The notes beneath the pieces were generated by a model. It was not told where the DNA came from. It was given only the letters and a program-made list of their open reading frames with translations, and did not search any database. The position numbers and the translations under genes were made by a program. 41,734 bases of DNA, taken from the NCBI GenBank assembly GCA_022768825.1, contig JALEJB010000067.1, positions 1 through 41,734 on the forward strand. The letters run 5' to 3'. Below are positions 17,676-24,819 of this stretch, piece by piece. The stretch's first letter is position 1. Each line of letters opens with the position of its first letter. The DNA comes from Lachnospiraceae bacterium. GTDB taxonomy: Bacteria; Bacillota; Clostridia; Lachnospirales; Lachnospiraceae.

Positions 17676-17712
17676 GTATGCTCCTTCTTTCTAACCTGAG
17701 TTTTTCCAAACC

Positions 17713-19083
17713 TTATTTCAGTTTTCGTACCATATCCTTAAACATGGTTCCGCGCTGTTCATAGCTGTCAAACATATCCCAGCTCGCGCATGCCGGTGAA
17801 AGCAGTACCGATTCTCCCGGTTCAGCTGTAGCGGCACAGATGTCCACTGCCTCCTGCAGACTTTCGGCAAATACATAATCATGGAACCCCAGTTTCTTTG
17901 CAGTATCTGCGATCTTTTGTCTGGTTGCCCCGATCAAAACCAGCTTTTTGACTTTCCCGTCAAATGCCTGAATCCACTCCTCATACTCCGATTGTTTATC
18001 ATAGCCGCCGCCGATCAGACAGGTCTTTGTCTGCATCGCGCGGATTCCCTGAATGGCAGCATCCGGATTGGTTCCTTTGGAATCGTTATAATATTTCACG
18101 CCGTTTACTTCGGTCACATATTCTATTCTATGTTCCACCGCTGTAAATCTGACTAATACCTCATGAATTTTTTCCAGCGGCACTCCTGCAGACAGCGCAA
18201 TTCCCGTGGCCGCCATCACGTTCTCATAATTGTGCTTTCCCAACAGATTCAATTCCCGGATGCTGCAGACCTTTTCCTTTTTTGTATCATGTGCGTAGAT
18301 GATCTCCTCTCCGTCCAGATACAAGCCGTTGTCCAGTGCTCTCGCACTGCTGAAATAGAGCACCTTGGTCCGCAGGCTCTCACCGAAACGGCGAAGCACC
18401 TCATCCTCATAATTCAGGACGCATACCTGCTCACTGCTCTGTCCTTCGGTAATACGCTCCTTTGCAGCAATGTAATTTTCCATCGTATGATGCCGGTTCA
18501 GATGATCCGGCGTAATATTTAAGATTGCGGATACTTCCGGTGCAAAATGTTCTACCGTCTCTAACTGGAAGCTGGAAATCTCCGCAACCGTTACGGTATC
18601 ATCCGTCATTCCTTCCACCATTCTGGTATAAGGAACACCGATATTTCCCACCACACGTACATCAGAATTGACATTTGCCAGAATCTCTCCGGTGAGTGCG
18701 GTCGTCGTGGTCTTGCCATTGGTTCCGGTGATCGCCAGTACCTTTCCTTTGGAAAACGCAAACGCAAGCTCGATCTCTCCCCAAATTTTGATTCCTTTCT
18801 CACGAAGCGCATTCACCATTGGCAGATCGGTTGGTACACCGGGACTGAGGACTGCATAAGAGAAATCAAAGCAGCGCTCTGTAGGGAACTCTCCGATGAT
18901 CACCTCACAATCACGTAACAATTCTGATTTTGCCCTCACATCCTCCGGGGTCAGCTTCTCATTGCCATCGTATAACACGAAAGGCATTTCCTGTTTTTTT
19001 AATAACTCTGCGGCTGCGATTCCACTGATTCCCGTTCCGACAACCAACACTTTTTTTCCGTTTAACTCCATCTGTGTTCTCAT
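17713..19083 (-). CDS. murD: UDP-N-acetylmuramoylalanine-D-glutamate ligase
   Basis: Cytoplasmic Mur ligase adding D-glutamate to UDP-MurNAc-Ala. It has an N-terminal Rossmann domain (KKVLVVGTGISGIAAAELL), the ATP P-loop ITGTNGKTTTT (about 117-127), the metal/substrate loop and the C-terminal Mur ligase domain (YNDSKGTNPDAAIQGI). The track start is a GTG at 19092. ATG 19083 (MRTQMEL) has AGGTG upstream and is preferred, giving 456 residues. It follows mraY by about 20 bp. Confidence 0.95.
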   Translation of the reverse strand: MRTQMELNGKKVLVVGTGISGIAAAELLKKQEMPFVLYDGNEKLTPEDVRAKSELLRDCEVIIGEFPTERCFDFSYAVLSPGVPTDLPMVNALREKGIKIWGEIELAFAFSKGKVLAITGTNGKTTTTALTGEILANVNSDVRVVGNIGVPYTRMVEGMTDDTVTVAEISSFQLETVEHFAPEVSAILNITPDHLNRHHTMENYIAAKERITEGQSSEQVCVLNYEDEVLRRFGESLRTKVLYFSSARALDNGLYLDGEEIIYAHDTKKEKVCSIRELNLLGKHNYENVMAATGIALSAGVPLEKIHEVLVRFTAVEHRIEYVTEVNGVKYYNDSKGTNPDAAIQGIRAMQTKTCLIGGGYDKQSEYEEWIQAFDGKVKKLVLIGATRQKIADTAKKLGFHDYVFAESLQEAVDICAATAEPGESVLLSPACASWDMFDSYEQRGTMFKDMVRKLK

Positions 19084-19104
19084 AATCTTCACCTGTTCTT
19101 AATT

Positions 19105-20055
19105 TTATAATGCCACATAGCCAAGTAAGCAAAGCAGTGTCGTCACAATGGAAAAGACAGCCACCACTCTGGTCTCTGACCATCCACCCAGCTCAAAATG
19201 GTGATGGATCGGTGCCATACGAAAAATTCGCTTTCCATGCGTCTTTTTAAAATAAGTAACCTGAATGATCACCGAAAGAATCTCAATCCAGTAGATCATT
19301 CCGACGATCAATATAAAGATCGGCAGCTGCATCATATACGCAGTAGCTGACACAAAACCTCCCAATGCCAGCGATCCGGTATCACCCATAAATACACTTG
19401 CAGGATACACATTAAACAACAAAAATCCAAGCAGGGCACCTACAACCGCGCAGGTGATCGGTGCAACGCCATTGGCGGTTCCGATCGCAACAACGGCAAA
19501 GAATGTGGCCACCAACACCGTAACACTGCTTGCCAGTCCGTCTAAGCCATCTGTAAAATTCACTCCGTTTACCGTTCCGATCACTGCCAGAAACATCACC
19601 GGAAATGCCAAGATCCCAAGATCTAAATATTTTCCGTCGCTAAATGGGATCAGCATCGTCATCGGCACCTTTGCCCAAATCAGGTATGCGGCGAACACCG
19701 CGGTCACTACGATCTCCAAAATCATTTTCTGCCATGGTAAAAGTCCGTCCGAACGTTTCAATACGACTTTTAAATAATCATCCAGAAATCCGATGATTCC
19801 ATATCCCAATGTCACAAATAAGACCGGGATCACATTCGGGTGGTCTTTGACAAAAATCAGACTGGTCACAGTAATTGCGATCAATATGATGAGTCCTCCC
19901 ATCGTCGGTGTCCCGTTTTTTTTCTGATGTGATTCCAATTCCTGACGTTCCGTATTACCAACCTTCAGCTTTCTCAAAAACGGAATAACAACCGGTCCTA
20001 AAACTGCTGTGATCGCAAAAGACAATAATACTGCCAGAATACATGTGTTGATCAT
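19105..20055 (-). CDS. mraY: Phospho-N-acetylmuramoyl-pentapeptide transferase
   Basis: Integral membrane enzyme making lipid I from UDP-MurNAc-pentapeptide. About ten membrane spans are visible, with active-site motifs FLDDYLKV, NFTDGLDGLA and GDTGSLALGG and the family HHHFE (PIHHHFELGG). The start is ATG 20055 (MINTCILAV), preceded by AGAGGGAT; the track ORF adds a non-homologous N-terminus. At 316 residues it has normal length. Being essential, it must be transcribed independently of the interrupted spoVD, and a promoter candidate lies at 20192-20220. Confidence 0.95.
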   Translation of the reverse strand: MINTCILAVLLSFAITAVLGPVVIPFLRKLKVGNTERQELESHQKKNGTPTMGGLIILIAITVTSLIFVKDHPNVIPVLFVTLGYGIIGFLDDYLKVVLKRSDGLLPWQKMILEIVVTAVFAAYLIWAKVPMTMLIPFSDGKYLDLGILAFPVMFLAVIGTVNGVNFTDGLDGLASSVTVLVATFFAVVAIGTANGVAPITCAVVGALLGFLLFNVYPASVFMGDTGSLALGGFVSATAYMMQLPIFILIVGMIYWIEILSVIIQVTYFKKTHGKRIFRMAPIHHHFELGGWSETRVVAVFSIVTTLLCLLGYVAL

Positions 20056-20191
20056 TTTTATCCCTCTTTCTCTTTGAATCGTTCCATACATACGACGCTG
20101 CATATCAGATTTTCACTGAAAACCTGACACACCCCTTTGCCCCGCACGTATATCCGATCAGTTTTTCGCAAATCCCGATACTCAACACATT

Positions 20192-20220
20192 AGTATACGT
20201 TATTTTTTGCGTCAATGCAA
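20192..20220 (-). promoter_or_regulatory. Candidate promoter for mraY-murD-ftsW
   Basis: TTGCAT (20215-20220) and TATACT (20192-20197) on the minus strand are separated by 17 bases. The site overlaps the 3' end of spoVD and gives a leader of about 130 nt for mraY. The -35 matches the consensus at only three of six positions, so this is tentative. Confidence 0.3.
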
Positions 20221-20858
20221 GCCAAGATACGGTAATATGTCCTCAAAAATTTCTTTTGCGATCGGTGCGGCAATGGTTCCGCCGTAATAGATGCCTTTCG
20301 GATCGTGCACCACAACCAAAACCATGACCTGCGGATCATTCGCGGGACAAAAGCCCATAAAGGCAGAGATATACTTATTTGCGCTTCTCGGCAATGTCTG
20401 GGAAGTCGCGGTCTTTCCGCCAATGGAATACCCCTCAATGTAAGCCTTATTTCCACCGCCCTGTGAGACGACACCCTCCAACAGTCTTGCCATCTGCTTT
20501 GATACATCCTCGGACAGGATACGATTTTTTTCGGTTGTCTGATAATGGGACGTATAATCCGTCAGCACCTTTCCCTCTTTATCCTCTGTCTTCAATGCAA
20601 AATGCGGTGTGATCCGAAGTCCCCCGTTGATCAGCGAACCGGCCGTCGTCATCAACTGAATCGGCGTCACCTGAAAGCTCTGCCCGAATGCCACGGTTGC
20701 CAGTTCCACCGGTCCGATGTTTTCCGGCTTGTGCATGATCGTACCTGCCTCACCCGGCAGATCCACACCGGTTTTATCCAACAAACCGAATTGTTCAAAA
20801 TAATGATAAAACCTGTCTGCACCCAGGCGCAGACCTACTTCAATGAATACCGGGTTAC
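20212..20858 (-). CDS. spoVD: SpoVD-type PBP, C-terminal segment (separated by insertion)
   Basis: This is the downstream part of a class B PBP transpeptidase. Reading back from the track ORF, the frame continues NPVFIEVGLRLGADRFYHYF up to the recombinase stop codon, so homology extends exactly to the insertion junction. The segment supplies the Asn of the SxN motif and the third active-site motif, here Lys-Thr-Ala (GGKTATSQT) rather than Lys-Thr-Gly. It has no convincing ribosome site or start of its own (the track uses a TTG inside the domain), so it is unlikely to be translated alone. Joined to 24838-25929 it makes a 578-residue protein without PASTA domains. Confidence 0.9.
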
Positions 20859-20870
20859 CCGTTTTTGGTA
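20844..20870 (-). other. Recombination junction on the mraY side (att half-site pair)
   Basis: On the minus strand the element arm TACCAAAAACGGG is followed by TAA, and then the spoVD arm CCCGGTATT. The recombinase stop codon TAA is built from the shared core. The element arm is the mirror partner of GCAGGTTTATGGTA at the other end. Confidence 0.75.
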
Positions 20871-21709
20871 CGGCATCTTTTTTGTATGATCGCTATGACG
20901 CTTTCCTGATATTCCTTTGTTACAATTGCAGGCAGGGCATTGTCGATATAGATCCACTCACGCTCCTCTAACCGGACTCTGCATTTTTGTTCAAAATCAT
21001 ATTCATACTGATGAAGGATCACCGTACCGTGTGCTCTTGGCGCATACAGCATTCCCCGCCAGGCGCTGTCTGAGATCCGTTTTCCGTTTTTACTGTGCAC
21101 TCCTTTTTCATACATGACGTTTGCAATATGGTAAAAACTGTCCCCCGCTTCTGCCATGGCAAACGCCTCCCGGTAAGCCTTTGCCTCTGCTTCGTTGATC
21201 CGGTATCTGTCCTTTTCAATCTTATCCCATCCAAACATCGGCACACTGATATTGAGTCCGCTTTTCTTTTCCTGTCTTCTCCGGTGCGAATTTTTGATCT
21301 TTTTGGATAATTCCCTGCTGAAATCCTCCGCCATGATTGCCTTGATCCCTGTGATCAGCGAGTCCTCCGGTTCATAAAACCGCCCTTCTATATAGAGGTA
21401 CAATCGTTTCTTACACTGATTCATCTGATCCAAAAACAGATACCAGTCTCTCGCGGATCGCATGAGACGGTCAATCGATTTGATCATGATCACATCAAAC
21501 AGATCCGTGTGCATATCCGCTAAAAGTCTCTGGTATTCCTTTCTTTTTTTACTGGATGTCCCCGATTCACTTTCAATATACTGTGCGCTCACGATCCAGC
21601 CCAGTTTTTTTGCCAACTCCACACTTTCTTCCACCTGTACAAGAAGTGCCGAGCGCTGTGCCTCCTCTTCGGTGGAGCAACGATTATAGATAGCTACCCT
21701 TATTTGCAT
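20855..21709 (-). CDS. Short large-serine-recombinase-type protein (element integrase/excisionase)
   Basis: Serine recombinase of 284 residues. The N-terminal resolvase domain has the catalytic Ser in YNRCSTEEEAQ (residue 12) and arginines in IKSIDRLMRSARD. The RD ('Recombinase') domain follows at about 150-235 (VPMFGWDKIEKDRYRINEAEA, then SDSAWRGMLYAP). It stops at the junction, just after LPAIVTKEYQESVIAII, where relatives such as SpoIVCA (about 500 residues) continue into a zinc ribbon and coiled coil. The coiled coil normally gates integration against excision, so its absence is notable. GAGG precedes the ATG. It is transcribed in the same direction as spoVD and runs directly into the spoVD 3' segment. 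Confidence 0.9.
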   Translation of the reverse strand: MQIRVAIYNRCSTEEEAQRSALLVQVEESVELAKKLGWIVSAQYIESESGTSSKKRKEYQRLLADMHTDLFDVIMIKSIDRLMRSARDWYLFLDQMNQCKKRLYLYIEGRFYEPEDSLITGIKAIMAEDFSRELSKKIKNSHRRRQEKKSGLNISVPMFGWDKIEKDRYRINEAEAKAYREAFAMAEAGDSFYHIANVMYEKGVHSKNGKRISDSAWRGMLYAPRAHGTVILHQYEYDFEQKCRVRLEEREWIYIDNALPAIVTKEYQESVIAIIQKRCRTKNG

Positions 21710-21775
21710 AAAAGCCTCATATTTTTTGTTCTTTTACCTATTTATATTCAAAAAATAACGGAATATGGTTTTTTG

Positions 21776-21804
21776 TTGACTTCAATGCGTTAAACTAGTA
21801 TAAT
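21776..21804 (+). promoter_or_regulatory. Sigma-A promoter of the ABC importer
   Basis: TTGACT (21776-21781) and a perfect TATAAT (21799-21804) are 17 bases apart in the divergent gap between recombinase and importer. This near-consensus vegetative promoter means the cargo is expected to be expressed in growing cells with the element integrated. Confidence 0.85.
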
Positions 21805-21812
21805 TCTGTGAC

Positions 21813-21855
21813 GTAGGGTTTTTTTTATCAAAAAAACCAAATCCTACAGGAAAAG
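21813..21855 (+). promoter_or_regulatory. Leader hairpin of the ABC importer
   Basis: In the 5' UTR, GTAGG...CCTAC brackets GGTTTTTTT-tatc-AAAAAAACC. The hairpin starts a few bases after the predicted transcription start and precedes the GGAGGA ribosome site. It may stabilise the 5' end or be regulatory. It matches no riboswitch class I know. Confidence 0.45.
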
Positions 21856-21875
21856 AAAATATGGAGGATAGAAAC

Positions 21876-22895
21876 ATGAAAAAATTTCTTGCACTTGTTT
21901 TAACCTGTTCTATGGTATTCGCAATGACCGCATGCGGAAGCTCAACAGCAAATGATTCTGCCGCATCTTCAGATTCGGTTGCAGAGAATACCACTGACAA
22001 CACAGAAAGCGCAGACAGCTACACCGTTGGTATCTGCCAGTTAGTACAGCATGACGCACTTGACGCTGCTACACAGGGATTTAAAGATGCCCTTGTCGCA
22101 GAGCTTGGCGAAGGCGCTGTTACCTTTGACGAGCAGAACGCTCAGGGTGATTCCAACACCTGTTCAACCATTGCAAACAGCTTTGTTTCAGACGGCGTTG
22201 ACTTAATTCTTGCCAACGCGACACCTGCTCTTCAGGCAGCTGCTGCAGCAACCAACGAGATCCCGATCCTCGGAACATCCGTTACCGAGTACGGTGTTGC
22301 TTTAGGAATTGACAACTTTGACGGAACCGTTGGAACCAACGTATCCGGTACATCTGACCTTGCTCCGTTAAACGGACAGGCTGATATGCTTGCAGAGTTA
22401 TTCCCGGATGCAAAAAATGTTGGTTTACTTTACTGTTCTGCTGAGGCAAACTCACAGTATCAGGTAGATACCATCAAAACTTACTTAGAGGGTAAAGGCT
22501 ATACCTGTACATACTACTCATTCGCAGATTCCAACGATCTGTCTTCCGTAGTAACAGAAGCTACCTCAAACATGGATGTCATCTACGTTCCAACCGATAA
22601 CACCTGTGCATCCAACACCGAGCTGATCAACAATATCGCTCAGCCTGCTGGTGTTCCGATCGTAGCCGGTGAGGAAGGAATCGCTGCCGGATGTGGTGTT
22701 GCTACACTTTCTATCAGCTACTATGATTTAGGAACTGCAACCGGAAAAATGGCAGCTAAGATCTTAAAAGGTGAGTCAAATGTAGCTGAAATGCCGATCG
22801 AGTACGCTCCGCAGTTTACCAAGAAATACAACCCAACCATCTGTGAAGCACTTGGCATCGAAGTACCAAGCGACTACGAGGCAATTGCACAGTAA
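21876..22895 (+). CDS. ABC importer substrate-binding lipoprotein (TrpX-like family)
   Basis: Lipoprotein of the ABC_sub_bind family (TrpX-like), which captures small nutrients outside the membrane. The signal peptide ends in a lipobox MTACGSS, followed by a Ser/Asn/Asp linker (to about 55). A two-lobed binding domain begins YTVGICQLVQHDALDAATQGF and ends EALGIEVPSDYEAIAQ. ATG 21876 is preceded by GGAGGA at good spacing; the track starts five codons earlier. The total is 339 residues. Members of this group include aromatic amino-acid binders, but the ligand here cannot be read from sequence. It is the first gene of the element's importer cargo. Confidence 0.9.
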   Translation: MKKFLALVLTCSMVFAMTACGSSTANDSAASSDSVAENTTDNTESADSYTVGICQLVQHDALDAATQGFKDALVAELGEGAVTFDEQNAQGDSNTCSTIANSFVSDGVDLILANATPALQAAAAATNEIPILGTSVTEYGVALGIDNFDGTVGTNVSGTSDLAPLNGQADMLAELFPDAKNVGLLYCSAEANSQYQVDTIKTYLEGKGYTCTYYSFADSNDLSSVVTEATSNMDVIYVPTDNTCASNTELINNIAQPAGVPIVAGEEGIAAGCGVATLSISYYDLGTATGKMAAKILKGESNVAEMPIEYAPQFTKKYNPTICEALGIEVPSDYEAIAQ

Positions 22896-22927
22896 TCTGA
22901 AATTGCTGAATCATTCAAATGAAAGAT

Positions 22928-23036
22928 CGTCGCCCATGAGAAACGCTATGCGTTGGGGCGACGAGTCATCAGGATTCGCTTGTGAATCCTGATAAGAATG
23001 GCCAGCGGGAGTCCCATACACTCCCGCTGATTTTTA
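22928..23036 (+). promoter_or_regulatory. Triple-hairpin region between binding-protein and permease genes
   Basis: Three successive inverted repeats fill the 209-bp gap: CGTCGCCC/GGGGCGACG with an inner AACGC/GCGTT (22928-22963), ATCAGGATTC/GAATCCTGAT (22968-22993) and CAGCGGGAGT/ACTCCCGCTG (23003-23029), the last followed by ATTTTTA. The final hairpin looks like a leaky terminator. Together they would protect the upstream mRNA and let the binding protein outnumber the membrane parts, a common arrangement in ABC importers. Confidence 0.7.
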
Positions 23037-23104
23037 CTTATTTTAAAACTGACTATTCCGTGTCATCCATTGTCAGATGATGCAAAAGAAATGGGGATAA
23101 AATA

Positions 23105-24025
23105 ATGAATATAATGAGTTTAATCAATGCCCTTCCGGGTGCTGCCGCACAGGGTCTCATCTGGGGAATCATGGCAATCGGCGTTTACATCACTTTTCGT
23201 ATTTTAGACATCGCAGACCTGACCGTTGACGGTTCGCTTTGTACCGGCGGTGCCGTCTGCATCATGATGCTGCTCTCCGGTCACAGTGTCGGTGTGGCGA
23301 TCATCGCTGCTATTCTGGTCGGAATGATCACCGGTCTGGTAACCGGAATCTTTCATACTTTTATGGGAATCCCAGCCATCCTTGCCGGAATTCTCTCCCA
23401 ACTGTCTTTGTATTCGGTAAACTTGAAAATATTGGGAAAAGCAAATCAGGCAATCAATGTAGATAAATACAGCCTGTTGGTTTCGTTGAGATATATTAAA
23501 AATGTTGCATTTTACAAAAACACATTATTTATTGTCGCAATCATCATCTTAGTTGTGGTTGCGGTACTCTACTGGTTTTTCGGAACCGAGATCGGATGTG
23601 CTCTGCGTGCAACAGGCTGTAACGGCAACATGTCAAGAGCACAGGGAATCAACACGAACTTTTCAAAAGTGCTGGGTCTGATGATCTCCAACGGACTGGT
23701 TGCGTTATCCGGAGCTCTCCTGACACAGTATCAGGGCTTTGCGGATATCAACATGGGACGCGGAGCGATCGTCATCGGACTGGCCGCTGTCATCATCGGC
23801 GAAGCTGTATTCGGAAAGATCTTCCGCAACTTTGCACTGCGTCTGATCGCAGTCGCATTCGGTTCGATCATCTACTATCTGGTACTCCAGTTCATCATCT
23901 GGCTGGGTGTAGATACAGATCTGTTAAAGATGCTTTCTGCTTTACTGGTAGCCATCTTCCTTGCAGTTCCATACTGGAAGAGAAAATACACCAAAGGATC
24001 TGTTAAGAAAGGAGGAGCAAACTAA
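23105..24025 (+). CDS. ABC importer permease (COG4120/TrpY-like)
   Basis: Membrane subunit of the importer, 306 residues, with about eight or nine hydrophobic segments. The family block FRILDIADLTVDGSLCTGGAVC lies near the N-terminus, and LRATGCNGNMSRAQGIN forms the cytoplasmic coupling region. No strong ribosome site was found; a GGGGAT lies a few bases upstream (ATGGGGATAAAATA before ATG). Its TAA overlaps the ATPase ATG by one base (TAATG), showing translational coupling. Confidence 0.88.
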   Translation: MNIMSLINALPGAAAQGLIWGIMAIGVYITFRILDIADLTVDGSLCTGGAVCIMMLLSGHSVGVAIIAAILVGMITGLVTGIFHTFMGIPAILAGILSQLSLYSVNLKILGKANQAINVDKYSLLVSLRYIKNVAFYKNTLFIVAIIILVVVAVLYWFFGTEIGCALRATGCNGNMSRAQGINTNFSKVLGLMISNGLVALSGALLTQYQGFADINMGRGAIVIGLAAVIIGEAVFGKIFRNFALRLIAVAFGSIIYYLVLQFIIWLGVDTDLLKMLSALLVAIFLAVPYWKRKYTKGSVKKGGAN

Positions 24026-24819
24026 TGCTTGAGATTTCACATGTAACAAAGGTGTTCAACGTGGGCACTGTCAATGAAAAAGTCGCATTAAATGACTTCT
24101 CTTTAACACTGGAAAACGGAGATTTTGTCACCGTCATCGGCGGAAACGGAGCCGGTAAATCCACCATGATGAATGCGATCGCCGGTGTGTGGCCGGTAGA
24201 TGCCGGAACGATCAAAATTGACGGAACAGATATCACAAAGCTTCCGGAGCACAAGCGCGCAGCTTTTCTTGGCCGCGTATTTCAGGATCCGATGACCGGT
24301 ACTGCTGCTACCATGGGAATCGAGGAAAATCTCGCACTGGCTGCCAGACGCGGTAACAGACGTACACTTCGCGCCGGAATCAAGGCATCCGAGCGTGAGG
24401 AATACCGTGAATTATTAAAAATACTTGGTCTTGGTTTAGAGGATCGTCTCACCTCAAAGGTAGGACTTCTCTCCGGTGGTCAGAGACAGGCTCTGACTCT
24501 TCTCATGGCTACGATGAAGAAACCGAAGTTGCTTCTCTTAGACGAGCACACCGCAGCGCTTGATCCGAAGACTGCTGCTAAAGTATTGGAGACCACTGAT
24601 CTGATCGTCAATCGCGATCACCTCACGACTCTGATGATTACGCACAACATGCGTGATGCGATCGCACACGGCAACCGACTGATCATGTTAAAAGATGGAA
24701 AAGTCATTCTCGATATTCGCGGAGAAGAGAAAAAGAAACTGACTGTCGAGGATCTGCTTCACAAATTCGAGGAAGCCAGCGGTGAAGAATTTGCAAATGA
24801 CAAGGCAATCTTAGGTTAA
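24025..24819 (+). CDS. ABC importer ATPase (COG1101/TrpZ-like)
   Basis: ATP-binding subunit of 264 residues that powers the importer. It has Walker A GGNGAGKST (39-47), signature LSGGQ (149-153), Walker B LLLLDEH (169-175) and the switch His in MITHNM. The stop is only about 17 bases from the spoVD junction, so the gene ends at the very edge of the element and converges with the spoVD N-terminal part. No terminator is visible between them, so transcripts may run antisense into spoVD and the reverse. Confidence 0.92.
   Translation: MLEISHVTKVFNVGTVNEKVALNDFSLTLENGDFVTVIGGNGAGKSTMMNAIAGVWPVDAGTIKIDGTDITKLPEHKRAAFLGRVFQDPMTGTAATMGIEENLALAARRGNRRTLRAGIKASEREEYRELLKILGLGLEDRLTSKVGLLSGGQRQALTLLMATMKKPKLLLLDEHTAALDPKTAAKVLETTDLIVNRDHLTTLMITHNMRDAIAHGNRLIMLKDGKVILDIRGEEKKKLTVEDLLHKFEEASGEEFANDKAILG

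Noticed and set aside
20190-20507. ORF 20190-20507 (-) as a separate gene
   Set aside because: It is an Arg-rich shadow frame of the spoVD C-terminal segment.
21721-21749. Sigma-E-like promoter (GAATATA-N14-CAAAAAAT) upstream of the recombinase
   Set aside because: The match is attractive for a mother-cell recombinase, but the predicted start site lies after the GAGG ribosome site, leaving a nearly leaderless mRNA. In an AT-rich gap this is easily chance.
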